Source: Rhynchopus euleeides
Lineage: Eukaryota > Euglenozoa > Diplonemea > Diplonemida > Diplonemidae
Length of the DNA stretch: 64,000 bases
Direction of reading: 5' to 3'
Assembly (NCBI GenBank): GCA_963210315.1
Contig: OY723264.1
Span: 1,922,001-1,986,000, forward strand
The notes under the pieces were generated by a model. It was given only the letters and a program-made list of their open reading frames with translations. It did not search any database and had not been told where the DNA came from. Each line of letters starts with the position of its first letter. Position 1 is the first letter of the stretch. The translations under genes and the position numbers were made by a program. Positions 40,073-51,022 of the stretch are shown here, one piece after another.

Positions 40073-40603
40073 AGTTGGCGTGATACGTGATACGTATCGC
40101 GTATCAGATACGTATCACGTATCACGATTCGCGTCTCGCGTATCACTGTATGGGGTCAGTGTTTTCGGTCCTCATACCCAGGAGCCAGCAGATCGCCTTT
40201 CGGGAGGTCTGGGGGGCGGAGCCCCCCAGCCGCCGGAGGCCACGGTAGTGAATGTATGTTCTCAGGCTGACATATCGTCCATGACATGTCAAGCACCTGA
40301 CCAAATTCGGTGGGTCATTGGGTCAATAGTCCGGAATAGCCCTGCTCACTGGGCCCCAGTGGGGCCCAGGGGGCGGGGGCAGATCAGAAATATTCTGGTA
40401 GGGCAAGTGGGTCAGGCCTGCCCTACCAAGATATCGGACTGAACCAACGAGATCACTGAACACCTTATCCGGACGCCGTATCGGATACGTGTCTAGAAAG
40501 GGGCACGGGGCACGCCTGCCGTATCAGCGCCGTTGCCGTATCGGATACGTATCACGTATCGCCCCCGCCAAAAATGTGCTCTGAAACGCGTATCATGCCA
40601 ACT
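40073..40603. mobile_element. AGTTGGC-ended MITE with GATACG repeats
   Basis: AGTTGGC(G/A)TGATACG inverted ends are flanked by TA (40071-40072, 40604-40605); the left TA is shared with the preceding element. Both subterminal zones (40080-40145 and 40470-40590) hold many CGTATCACGTATC words. The core contains one copy of the CTGGGGGG hairpin motif (40203-40250). No ORF of note. Confidence 0.8.
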
Positions 40604-40611
40604 TAGCCCTA

Positions 40612-41759
40612 GGGGGGGTCAAATGCCCCCCTTTTACGTGGACAAACACGATTTTTCAAAAAATCGGCGCAGAGGCCCCAAAGCCCCCGTAAACCCTCCA
40701 AACCCCCCCAGATCGGTCCGGAAACCCATCGAACCCCACTTTTCCACCATTCCGGGCACCTCAGGTGCCCGAATTGGGGTACCTAAATTTTGTGCCACCG
40801 TTTGGTACCGGACAGTGCCACTGTGTGGGAGGTTGGAAAAGAAAATGCCCCAACACACCACATCTGAGGGTTGCAATGCATGTTGCTTGCCAACCACGTC
40901 ATCCGGTGGGTGTCAGGCGCTATGTAGGTGGCATTAGCCAGGTCTTCGATGTGTTCTGGCTTGTATATGTACCTCCCTGCCACCATGCACCGGGAGGCTG
41001 CCTGTAGGTACGGAACAAGTCCAGATGGTCGTGTGATTCCTGTGCAGCAGTGCTCCACAACCGGGATGTGTTGACAACGACTGTTGCAACACGAGCTGTA
41101 CATTCCGGGAACACACGAAGTGCGCTGTCGTGGTACCCATTGTGCCAGAATTGGTACTTGCTGCGGTCTACTTTGCCTGGCCCAAGAGCACTGGTACTGA
41201 ACAGTGCAATATGCGTGGCGAGGTGAATGCAACGGAAGCGCGCAAAGTCAATACAGCTCTCGGATGGCGGGTGGTGGTGTCACTAGTGTGTGACGTTCAC
41301 TCGAGGATACAACGCATCACAATGAATCAGCAACCGTGGACCGAGTACAATACGCTCTCTGTGGCTGGTGTGGGGGACAAAGGCAGTGCCTGTGCCGCAG
41401 GCAGGGAGGTACATATACAAGCCAGAACACATCGAAGACCTGGCTAATGCCACCTACATAGCGCCTGACACCCACCGGATGACGTGGTTGGCAAGCAACA
41501 TGCATTGCAACCCTCAGATGTGGTGTGTTGGGGCATTTTCTTTTCCAACCTCCCACACAGTGGCACTGTCCGGTACCAAACGGTGGCACAAAATTTAGGT
41601 ACCCCAATTCGGGCACCTGAGGTGCCCGGAATGGTGGAAAAGTGGGGTTCGATGGGTTTCCGGACCGATCTGGGGGGTTTTGGAGGGTTTACGGGGGCTT
41701 TGGGGCCTCTGCGCCGGTTTTTTGAAAAATCGTGTTTGTCACCCCCATTTCACCCCCCC
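40612..41759. mobile_element. Long-inverted-repeat element, copy 1 (GGGGGGGTCAAATG ends)
   Basis: Flanked by TA (40610-40611, 41760-41761). The arms of ~360 bp (40612-40980 and 41400-41759) are near-perfect inverted copies around a ~420-bp core. A second copy with the core reversed is at 49364-50511. An ORF covering core plus one arm (- strand, 41232-40783) is kept in both copies. Confidence 0.85.
40783..41232 (-). CDS. 149-aa ORF conserved between long-inverted-repeat elements
   Basis: It has a cysteine/glutamine-rich first half, then G-R-Y-I-Y-K-P-E-H-I-E-D-L and W-L-A-S-N-M-H-C-N-P-Q-M-W-C. The copy at 49891-50340 keeps the same frame with scattered substitutions. The second half lies in the repeat arm, so it is also present, without the first half, in the other arm. 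I do not recognise a family; a captured host fragment or degraded transposase are both possible. Confidence 0.35.
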   Translation of the reverse strand: MHSPRHAYCTVQYQCSWARQSRPQQVPILAQWVPRQRTSCVPGMYSSCCNSRCQHIPVVEHCCTGITRPSGLVPYLQAASRCMVAGRYIYKPEHIEDLANATYIAPDTHRMTWLASNMHCNPQMWCVGAFSFPTSHTVALSGTKRWHKI

Positions 41760-43857
41760 TAGGCCCCCCCCCCCCATTCACCCTTCAGCCGGTTCAGAGT
41801 CCTGGGGATGGACACAAAGCTGCATCCCCACCCCCCTCCTTGATTCTGTTAAGCACACGCGTTGCTGCAGTGCCAAGGCGGAGGGGGTGGGGTGGGGTGA
41901 TGGGCTTGTGGGTGTGGGTGGGGTCCTCCCCCCCCCCCCCCCCCCCCTCATCCATTCTGCTGCTGCTGCTGCTGTTTTTCCAAAAAAAACAAAATAAAAG
42001 CCGCACCCACAGTGACTTGGGGGGGGGGGGGGGGCCGGGGGGGGGGTTGTCGCCACCAAAGAGAAAAAGTTAAAAATAAAGCTGATCCCTGATTTCCCTG
42101 TGTGTGTTGCGAAGCCACTACCGCCACTCCACCCCCCCCTCCCCCACCCCCCCCCCACCCCCCCACCCCCCCACCCCCCCCCCCCCACCTAACATTTCTC
42201 TTTCGAGAAATGGGAGTGTAAACGAGAAGCAGCGAGAAGGGAGGGGAGACTGTACTCTACACATTATCTGTTTTTTTGAGTACATTCGTGTTGGAGATTA
42301 TTTTCCAGCGCAAGGCCAAGGAGAAGGGTGATTTTACACGACGTGGATGTCCTGAGGGTCTCTCCTGGGCTATTCCTTGAGGAAAGATGGCCCAGATCCT
42401 CCCGGCCTCTGCATCGTGTATTGTGTACCGCCGGCCCGGAGGGTTTTTTCTTTTCTATGTTATTCGGGGAGGGGGATGTGTGTTGTCGGTGTGTGCGGTA
42501 TTCGCTCTGCATCGCCTTCTCTCGCCCATCCCCCCGCCCCCTCCTGCAGAGGCTGCCGCACTGCCACACAGGCAAATACAACCCTGTCTGCTGTGCGTCG
42601 CGTCTCCACACCCCCCCCCCCCCCCCGCCACCAACAGCATCCCCACATCCCCGGCATCTGCCGTATCGTAAGCCTTCCAGCGCCGACCCCCCTTTGTAGA
42701 GGGGAGGCGGTCTGCTGCAAGAGGCGTTCCGTCGTTAGTTTTGAACATTTGCCGTTCCCCTTTTTTTGTTTTGCTTTATTTTCTGCTGCATGTGTCCCCC
42801 CGCCACTCCAAAATTCCCATATCTGCTCTCTCTCTCTCTCTCTCTCTCTCGAATGATTTAAATGACAACATCCAACGAGAGTACTCGCACTCTTGTATGC
42901 TGTAGGTCATCCCAGGGATAAATTTTCAACCTGCTTATACTGGGATGTGCCGAGTGAATCGGCCGGAACCACACAGACAGCTCTTCCTCCTCCTTCATCT
43001 TCATGTCTCCTGCAACATGCCAGTTTTTGGCACGGCCCAGAAGAACTTCAAGAAGGCCCTGTTGCAACGCCGATCTCTCCACCTTCTGCGCTGAGACTGT
43101 GTTGTTCCAGCCAGAATAACCGCCCCTGGTTCACTGGTTTTGCTATTGCTAAAACCTGCCTCAGGCCACGGCAAGCTTAAAAAAACAAGACTTGTTGTCA
43201 GCGCATGTGTGGGGCACTCGTGCACGCGCACCACGGTGGCAATACAAGCAGACCAATTCCCCACCACACACACTTCGGCTACTGGCACTGTCGCCACCCC
43301 ACTATCGATGGTTGCTATCCCCCACCCATCCGTATATACATCACGCGGTCCGAGCGTTAGGGGGGGTAACAGGCAGACTGTCGAACCCCGAGCGCAAGCG
43401 CTTCACAGACCCGTCTGTTCCTCGCCTGCATCAGCCCCACACGAGCTCCCAGGGGGGCAAGGGGTGGTAGCCAGGTGAATCGCGGCTCCAAGGCAAACGA
43501 AGCGCAGGCCTGTCCAAGATAGGAAGGCCGGATGTCCAAACGCAGCTATCTATGACGCACACAACATGGGGGGGGGGGGGGCGAAGGGGGGGAGCTTGGG
43601 AATTCCTCTGAAGGGTCTTCGGAAGGATTCCGCAGGGAGGGGGTGGGGGGTGAGTGGAGGGGTGGTGGTGGTGGTGGTGGAGAAGTGTTCTCTCGTCTAC
43701 ATCGAGAGATTCGGGGGCAAAAAGGAATATCTTTCCGGCGTTATTTTCATGTGACAAAAAAAAATATTTTGAAAAAACGCAATGGGTGAAAATACGCCGA
43801 GCCCCGCACTTTTATTTCGATCGAACCCTTCCAAAAAATATTCCACCATTTTTTTCT

Positions 43858-43926
43858 GCTCCATGAAGACCATCATTCATGGCACCCCCCTTGGCAGCCA
43901 GCTTGGTGGCTGTGTCTGCCCCATTA
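43858..43926 (-). pseudogene. Possible RNase H remnant
   Basis: The minus strand reads H-N-G-A-D-T-A-T-K-L-A-A-K-G-G-A, close to the last RNase H motif (G-N-x-x-A-D-x-x-A-x-x-G) of LINE or cellular RNase H. About 20 codons only and no neighbouring motif was found, so chance is possible. Confidence 0.25.
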
Positions 43927-44836
43927 TGTCTCGAGGCCTAACTTCCGCCCCCCACCCCCCTGACCCCCTTCCCCCAACTCGCTACTCCATCTTTCCCTCT
44001 TCGCAGCATGGGGGCCATTTTTTTTCTCTCCACCGCGCAACAAAACAAAACGAAAAGTTGAAAAACAGAAGCTCCCCCCCACCCCACCCCCACAACCTGC
44101 GCTCGATCCTCGGAACTTTTACCAGAGGGGGGAGGGAAGGGGCGACGGCCTTCTGCAACACCCACAGGCAAGCCTCTCTCGTCGGATGGCTGGCAATGGG
44201 GGGTGCACGTCGCGGGAGGTGGCAGGGCAGTGTGGGGTCTTTCACAGACCAGGGGGCTGCTCTGGGCGCCCATCTCGCAAATCCGATATTGCCCCTGCTG
44301 CGAAAATAGCTGAGCAAGCCGGTGATGTGAGAAAAGCAGTCTCTGCGAATCATCGCTCCATAGCGAGCACCCCCCTGCAATTTTGCACCCTTGTGAAAGT
44401 GTAGACACAGGGATATTTTCTTTGGGGTGTGTGCGCACGTCTGTGACCACATTAATAGTGGGGATAATGGATACCATGCGCCGATCCTCATGTAATGTGT
44501 GTGTGGTGTGTGTGTGTGTGGTGCGCATGCGGAAAACGTGGTCTTAACGAGGGGTTCCCCCCCCCCAACTCCACCCACCACCCCCCGCATTCCTCCTGCC
44601 ATCTCCTCTACTCCTTGTTGTGATTCGGAAGAAGCAGGTCTGGGGGTGGGGGTGGGGGGGGGGAGGGGGGGGTGGAATCAGGTCGACTCTCTGTACACCT
44701 ACTAACTTGTTGATCTGGTTTCACGATCTCCTCGCCGGCTGTACTGGAGGGGCATTTTCCTGAACAGTTCCAGCCGGCCGTCTGTCGCACTTTACCCCTA
44801 CACTCGCACACCCTGGGGTGGCGAGGAACAGTGCCC

Positions 44837-44963
44837 ACACAAAATAGGTGCCACACACAGGCACAGTTTTGAGATCGGGTGAAGCACCCTCCCCGTCCCT
44901 CCCACACACACAGGGTGGGCTAGGACCCATGCAGGGTTAATCCACCTAAAAAGTGATCAACCC
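44837..44963. repeat. Conserved ~130-bp segment, copy 2
   Basis: Same segment and orientation as 11217-11345, with a few substitutions and small indels. It lies ~220 bp upstream of the SRP9 start. It may be an interspersed repeat or RNA gene. Confidence 0.55.
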
Positions 44964-45179
44964 CCCTACACTCGCACACCCTTCTCAGGCCCTTTGGGAG
45001 GCACATCGAGCGGCATCCTCTCAGAACCACCCGAGCAAAGCAGCGTCGGTTCACACAGGGCAAGCGCAGAGGCAGTTTGTCGGTACCGAGCAGGGGGCCG
45101 GCTGGATTTGGGCATCCTCCCTGAGTGAGTGAGGAGGAGGAGGAGAGGGGGTTTGGAGTGGGGGGGGGGGGGGTATAAA

Positions 45180-46023
45180 ATGGTGTACCTTAAGACGTTT
45201 ACCTCGTTTCTGGAGGCGGCGGAGAAAATATACTCCGACAGCCCCTCGCAGGTATACCCTCCCAGCTGATGTGTGTGGTGCAGTGGGGAGGGGAGGGGGG
45301 TGTGTGTGTGTGTTTTTGTTCACACATGCAGGGCCTACACCGACACCCAAACTCTCACAGACACGGTATTCTATGAAGTTTAACCGCGACGGTGCAAACG
45401 TCGTGCTGAAGGTGACTGACGACAAGACGGTATGCACATTCAGGAGAGAGTGTGCCAAGGGGGTCGCAGGGAGGGGACACAGAGTTGACGCAGTCCCCCG
45501 CCGTTTGTTGCACCCTGCCACCCCACTCCCCAACGCAGGTTGTGGCGTACAAGCTTGTCGAGAAGGAGGAATTGCGCCGAATGGACGAGATGAACGCGCG
45601 TTTCCTTCACTGGTATGCAGCAGATCCATATGCCTGAGGTTTTTTACTGCAGGGCTCCTGCCAGTGTCAAAAAGTATAGTAGTCATCGCTCGGGCAACTC
45701 ATGAGGCAACGGAGTTGCTTGTGTTTTGCCCGGATTTGGCGCACAAAGAAACTCCCGAGCCGTTGCCCCTCCCCGAAAACTGTGGAGAACGCACATACAA
45801 AACCCCCAAGCCTTACACTCCCCCAAGCCCCCCCTCTCCTCCACCCTCACCCGCACACCCCTCTCCACCCGACAGGTGTGTGGAGCGTGACTTCAGCGAA
45901 GAGGACGTGCGGCAGGCACACCACCTCAAGCTGCAGTCGCAGCAGCAGAGCACGCAGGCGCAGCAGGCCCAGAAGCGGAAGCCGCAACAAAACAACCAGT
46001 CCAAGTCGAAGAAAAAGAGATAA
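45180..46023 (+). CDS. SRP9: Signal recognition particle 9-kDa subunit SRP9 (4 exons)
   Basis: Exons 45180-45251, 45361-45429, 45539-45612 and 45876-46023 give 120 aa. The protein starts M-V-Y-L-K-T-F-T-S-F-L-E-A-A-E-K-I-Y and continues T-R-Y-S-M-K-F, L-K-V-T-D-D-K and V-V-A-Y-K-L, matching SRP9 (plant: T-R-Y-x-M-K-Y, L-K-V-T-D-N). Exon 4 adds a Q-rich, lysine-rich tail (K-S-K-K-K-R) like the basic tail of plant SRP9. All donors are GTAT and acceptors CAG. If intron 3 is kept, translation stops at 45637 (79 aa), leaving no tail. With SRP14 it binds the Alu part of 7SL RNA in the cytosol and arrests elongation. Identity is firm; exon 4 is well supported by frame and splice sites. Confidence 0.88.
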
Positions 46024-47236
46024 TACCGGTGGGCGCGCCCCGCTTTCTTAGGAGAGGTGCGGAGGAGGAAGGGTTCTGCTGCTCATTCAGGGAGAGGAAT
46101 CCAATCCAGGATAGACCCCATGTATGGGAATCTCGCGAGGTTCTTCTGCAAAGTGGTGTTTTAGAAAAGGCGCTGGCAAACGATATTGGGGGCCCGGGGG
46201 GAGGGAGAGGCGTGTGGGTGGTTGGGTGGTGTCAAGTCGAGGTGCAGCGTGCGACGGGTGGCCAGCAATGTGTGTGTGCCGTGCCCCACCACAACCTCTC
46301 CAAAAGGAGGAGCAGATACCAAGTATGCCTGGGACTTTGGCCTTTTTGGGCCCAAAAAGGGGTCGGGATTCCACTTTTTCTCCAAGGGTTTTTCGGGGGG
46401 GAAATGGCGCACAATCCCCCTCGCGGGCAAGAAAATCCCCCCATCCCCACCACACAACCAGTGTGAGTGTGGTGTGTGGGTATTGGACGCCCTGTGTGAT
46501 GAGAGATAGTGGCAACACAACAGCAACATGCCAGGCAAGGGGTGCCAAAAATGGGTTTTCGGGGCATTATTGTAACGACCCCTTCCTATGCCCAGTGGCA
46601 CAATCTCAAGGATTTGGTTGCTCGACATACGGGGGGGTCTGGGGGGCGGAGCCCCCCAGCCGCCGGAGGCCACGGTAGTGAGTATCTGTTCCCTGCAGTC
46701 TGGAGGCCGCCGGAGGCCACGGTAGTGAGTATCTGTTCCCTGCAGGGATTGTTGGCTGCGTCCTCCTGAGGCTACTGAGAGTGGTCTGGGTCCCATTCGC
46801 TGATGTGAACCCAAAGGACTTGGCTACAAGACAGGCACACGCTCCAGCCTAGTGGTACAGGGGGGTCTGGGGGGCGGAGCCCCCCAGCCGCCGGAGGCCA
46901 CGGTAGTGAACGCCTGGCTCTTGACTGGGGAACAACGCCGGGTTTTGGCTGGAACAACCGAAAAAGGGGCGGGTGTCCGGAGGATTCATCCTCATCCCCC
47001 ACTAGAATACCACCTGCCCCCGAAAAACTTCACCCAGAAAACCTGTTGGGAAAAAATCCCACCTAAAAAACCCAAGGAGAAAAAAAAATTCCCTCCCTAT
47101 AAAAACCCAAAGAGAAAAAAAGTGCAATCCTGAATCGGGACTTGGACTCCACATTTAGCTTCATACTTGGCAGATACGTTCAATTTTTTTTTGTGCAGGA
47201 GCAGTGTTTTTTCCAGGATTCCGGAAATCGGGATTC
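46024..47236. other. Intergenic with hairpin-motif cluster; no gene recognised
   Basis: Apart from the three hairpin motifs at 46630-46920, I see only A-rich (47030-47125) and G-rich stretches. Confidence 0.6.
46630..46920. repeat. CTGGGGGG hairpin motif, cluster of three
   Basis: Full copies at 46630-46690 and 46858-46912 and a partial one (GCCGCCGGAGGCCACGGTAG) at 46703-46735. The motif is GGGGGGT, then stem CTGGGGGG / CCCCCCAG around CGGAG, then GCCGCCGGAGGCCACGGTAG and TGAA. Other copies: 32509, 32682, 36574, 36733 and 40203. Confidence 0.8.
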
Positions 47237-47982
47237 GGGGGGGTACATTTTTTAAGGTGTATGGTGTGTCCGGAAAAGGGCTTCATTTGCAGTATTCTGG
47301 CAGTAATCTGACGTTGTGCGGCTTTCTGTGCCAGCTCTGTGACAGTTATCCCGTCGCCGGCACCGAAAACCGCAATGAGACGTCTTCCTGTGGGCTTTGT
47401 ATGTTGATACAGTGATGGCACGATACCGGTCGAGGTCAGTTGGAGGGGTTGGTCGTCACAGGCGAACGTCACGTTGCTGGCTTGGTTGTGTCTTACTGGG
47501 CACGAAGGGGTCAGCAATTGCCGAAGAAAAGTGGCTGGCGCTAGCCCACCCCCCTCCCGTCGTACTCCCTGCGGTCCTTGAAATCATTGCACTTCGGGTA
47601 GCTGATGTCTGGAGGTGCTTGTGCAACAGTGCCTCTGAGATCCGGCCCGTGGCTGCACACCTGTCCCTGCATTCACTCTCTGCCCACGTGTGTGTGGCAT
47701 TGTAGTGTAGATGAGGCTTGCGCTGAACGGCTCGGCCATCTGATACAGCCAGGTGGGCGGGGTAAAGAAGGGTCCCCTTCAGACAGGGACCCTCAGGCTG
47801 GATGTAGTCGGCCACCCTCCCGACCCACACCCGGGCCCACCACCCACACCTTTTCCGCCAGAAAGTGTCGTTATTTGAAAGAGCTGGGCTCCCCGAAGCC
47901 ATAGTATATTTTTTCGGCGGCCTACGTGCCAAAAAGTGCCCCTTACTCAGTACAGAAAAAGTTTAAAAAAATGTACCCCCCC
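47237..47982 (-). mobile_element. Possible element with GGGGGGGTACATTTTTT ends
   Basis: GGGGGGGTACATTTTTTAA at 47237 and its complement TTAAAAAAATGTACCCCCCC ending 47982 bound 746 bp. The right end continues into an extra palindrome (47969-47996, then GGGGGTACTTTGTACCCCC to 48040). Two overlapping - strand ORFs (47456-47932 and 47161-47517) fill it in different frames, as if frameshifted. No family recognised. Confidence 0.45.
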
Positions 47983-49363
47983 GCGGGGGTACATTTGGGG
48001 TCTGGCCCCGCCGGGGGGGTACTTTGTACCCCCCCGTCCGGCATGGAAAAAACACTGGCAGGAGCCCTAACTCTCTCATAGTGACAGTGCTCGTGAGTGC
48101 AGACACCATCCCCCGCCCTCCTTCACCCCCCCAGCCCCACCCCAACCCCCCACTCCCGTCTCAGCTTGTGCGGTTCTGTTTGTGGCGGCACAAGCGAAAA
48201 CATTGAAGAGAATAAGAAGGGCGGAGATAAGAAAAGCGGTGGAAAAAAACACGGGTGGGGTGGGGGGGGGGGGGGAAATACTGACTTGTCACGCTTCAGG
48301 AAATCTCACACCCTTTTTTTTTGATTTGCATCGCACAAACTGCATCCACCCACCCCAAAACAACGGGATGGTGGCTGTTGTCCCGCTGTTTGGGTGGGTG
48401 TATGAGTCAGGCCTGTGCCAGCGTGTGGTCTATCCCCTGTGAGGGCGGGCTTGCTCCACACTTTAGAGCGAAGGGCTGAGGGAACTGTGTGTGGGGAGAG
48501 TGGCATTCCACCCACCAAGCAGGAATGGTCAGAGAGTCCTGAAGCCTGACGAGCGGCCCGACTGCCCCTGGGCTGCGCAGCACCCCATGCTGAGATAGGG
48601 TGGACCTGCGTAGAGACAAGTGAGGTTACAGCAATATGCTGTGACCCACCGGAGATGCCACGCACACCCGAGTTAGTTTGCGTGTGGAGGTGTCTATTTT
48701 TGACAGTGTTCGATGCAAGCCAAACCTGGGTTTGCGGGGGGGGGGGGGGGAGAAAAGCGACTCTGTGCCTTGTGCCTTTGCCTTTCACTCACACACACAC
48801 ACACCCCTCTCCCCTCCGCCAAAGGGGGTGCAGATAGCTTTTTTTTGTACTTCAAGCGCTCAACAAAAAGTAGTCCGGAACTGTTCTCCCACAGTTGCTG
48901 GACAGGGTGTCTATAATAAAGCGAAAGGAGTACGATTTCCGCATGCAAACTCGTGTGCCTGTGTGTGTAGGTGTGTGTCCGCAGCACCCACAACCAAAGC
49001 AAACCCACAGCGTGCTCTATACACTAACCCCGCCCTTCATCAGGCCATAGGGTGTGATCATCAGTCCAGGGGTTTTTTTGTGTGTAGAAGCGTCAACGCA
49101 TCAAAATAAAACAAAATACAGGGCTGAGAGAGGGTTGCTGCTGAACGGCGGTTGTTAGCTCATATACCCCGTATGCATGGCCATATTGTGAGTGTTATCC
49201 ACCTGATCCGACCAACAAAAAAAACCCCCCCTTGTATTCCATCCCTGCACCCCACCGGGTATTTTTTTTGCAGGAGTCTTAATCTAACCAGGGCGGAGGT
49301 CCGTGTGACTCCAAACAAGCTTTGCCCCAAACTCCCCCCACCCCCACCCCCCCCCCCCCCCTA
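47983..49363. other. Intergenic; repeat fragments, no gene recognised
   Basis: Palindromic GTACCCCC words to 48040, poly-G at 48260-48275 and 48736-48750, CA repeat at 48791-48804, a partial GGAAATCGTAC segment (48855-48940), and a poly-C run at 49349-49362 against the next element. Confidence 0.6.
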
Positions 49364-50511
49364 GGGGGGGTCAAATGGGGGTGACAAACACGATTTTTCA
49401 AAAAACCGGCGCAGAGGCCCCAAAGCCCCCGTAAACCCTCCAAACCCCCCCAGATCGGTCCGGAAACCCATCGAACCCCACTTTTCCACCATTCCGGGCA
49501 CCTCAGGTGCCCGAATTGGGGTACCTAAATTTTGTGCCATCGTTTGGTACCGGACAGTGCCACTGTGTGGGAGGTTGGAAAAGAAAATGCCCCAACACAC
49601 CACATCTGAGGGTTGCAATGCATGTTGCTTGCCAACCACGTCATCCGGTGGGTGTCAGGCGCTATGTAGGTGGCATGAGCCAGGTCTTCGATGTGTTCTG
49701 GCTTGTATATGTACCTCCCTGCCTGCGGCACAGGCACTGCCTTTGTCCCCCACACCAGCCACAGAGAGCGTATTGTACTCGGTCCACGGTTGCTGATTCA
49801 TTGTGATGCGTTGTATCCTCGAGTGAACGTCACACACTAGTGGCACCACCACCCGCCATCCGAGAGCTGTATTGACTTTGCGCCCTTCCGTTGCATTCAC
49901 CTCGCCACGCATATTGCACCGTTCAGTACCAGTGCTCTTGGGCCAGGCAAAGTAGACCGCAGCAACTACCAATTCTGGCACAATGGGTACCACGACAGCG
50001 CACTTCGTGTGTTCCCGGAATGTACAGCTCGTGTTGCAACAGTCGTTGTCAACACATCCTGGTTGTGGAGCACTGCTGCACAGGAATCACACGACCATCT
50101 GGACTTGTTCCGTACCTACAGGCAGCCTCCCGGTGCATGGTGGCAGGGAGGTACATATACAAGCCAGAACTCATCGAAGACCTGGCTAATGCCACCTACA
50201 TAGCGCCTGACACCCACCGGATGACGTGGTTGGCAAGCAACATGCATTGCAACCCTCAGATGTGGTGTGTTGGGGCATTTTCTTTTCCAACCTTCCACAC
50301 AGTGGCACTGTACGGTACCAAACGGTGGCACAAAATTTAGGTACCCCAATTCGGGCACCTGAGGTGCCCGGAATGGTGGAAAAGTGGGGTTCGATGGGTT
50401 TCCGGACCGATCTGGGGGGGTTTGGAGGGTTTACGGGGGCTTTGGGGCCTCTGCGCCGGTTTTTTGAAAAATCGTGTTTGTCCACGTAAAAGGGTGGCAT
50501 TTGACCCCCCC
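49364..50511. mobile_element. Long-inverted-repeat element, copy 2
   Basis: GGGGGGGTCAAATG / CATTTGACCCCCCC ends flanked by TA (49362-49363, 50512-50513). The arms match copy 1 (40612-41759) and the core is reversed. A 149-aa ORF lies at 49891-50340 (+), homologous to 40783-41232. High similarity implies recent movement or homogenisation. Confidence 0.87.
49891..50340 (+). CDS. 149-aa ORF of long-inverted-repeat element, copy 2
   Basis: It has the same frame and length as the ORF at 40783-41232 with only a handful of substitutions (for example I-L-V-V for I-P-V-V, and K-P-E-L for K-P-E-H). Function unknown. Confidence 0.35.
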   Translation: MHSPRHAYCTVQYQCSWARQSRPQQLPILAQWVPRQRTSCVPGMYSSCCNSRCQHILVVEHCCTGITRPSGLVPYLQAASRCMVAGRYIYKPELIEDLANATYIAPDTHRMTWLASNMHCNPQMWCVGAFSFPTFHTVALYGTKRWHKI

Positions 50512-51022
50512 TACCCCCCCCCCCCCCCCCCCCCACACAACTGATGTATAAACTCACCACCGCCCACACAACCCCACCCCACAGGGCACACCAAACAGCC
50601 TACACAACAGTAGGTGGGGGGGGCATCGCTGCTGTGTGGCTTTGTCTGCACAGCACACCTGGTCCACCCATCGCGGCTTATCGGTGCCTCCCAGGAGGTG
50701 ACGCTACGACACACGCGCCACACCTCCCCCCACCACGGGCGCAGGGCGAGGCTCCACAGGGGGCAAGGAGGTGCGGGGGTGGGGGAGTAGGGTGCTTCCT
50801 GCCTCGCTCCGACCCGCCCACCCCCTCCTCGCCCACCAACCCGCTCTCTCCCCCCTTCCCCCCCCCCGCTGTCCTGCCCCCGGCAGCAGCCGGCTGAGTT
50901 TTTCCTCGGGGCTGGGCGGCGCACGCAGCCCCTGCCCCGCTCCCCCGCAAACGGCATCCTCCACGGATGCAGGGAAGGAGGGGAGGGGACGGAAGTTAGC
51001 GCGGCTTATCGGGGGCGCGATT

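Larger units (their letters stand above)
41762..45179. other. Intergenic; low-complexity, no gene recognised
   Basis: Poly-C and poly-G blocks (41760-41780, 41930-41947, 42020-42050, 42128-42190), a CT microsatellite (42824-42850), GGT repeats (43660-43682), and GT repeats (44500-44522). A possible RNase H remnant at 43858-43926 and the duplicated 44837-44963 segment are listed separately. Confidence 0.6.

Noticed and set aside
45173..45180. TATAAAA as a TATA box for SRP9
   Set aside because: It runs into the start codon itself, so it cannot position transcription of this ORF from upstream.
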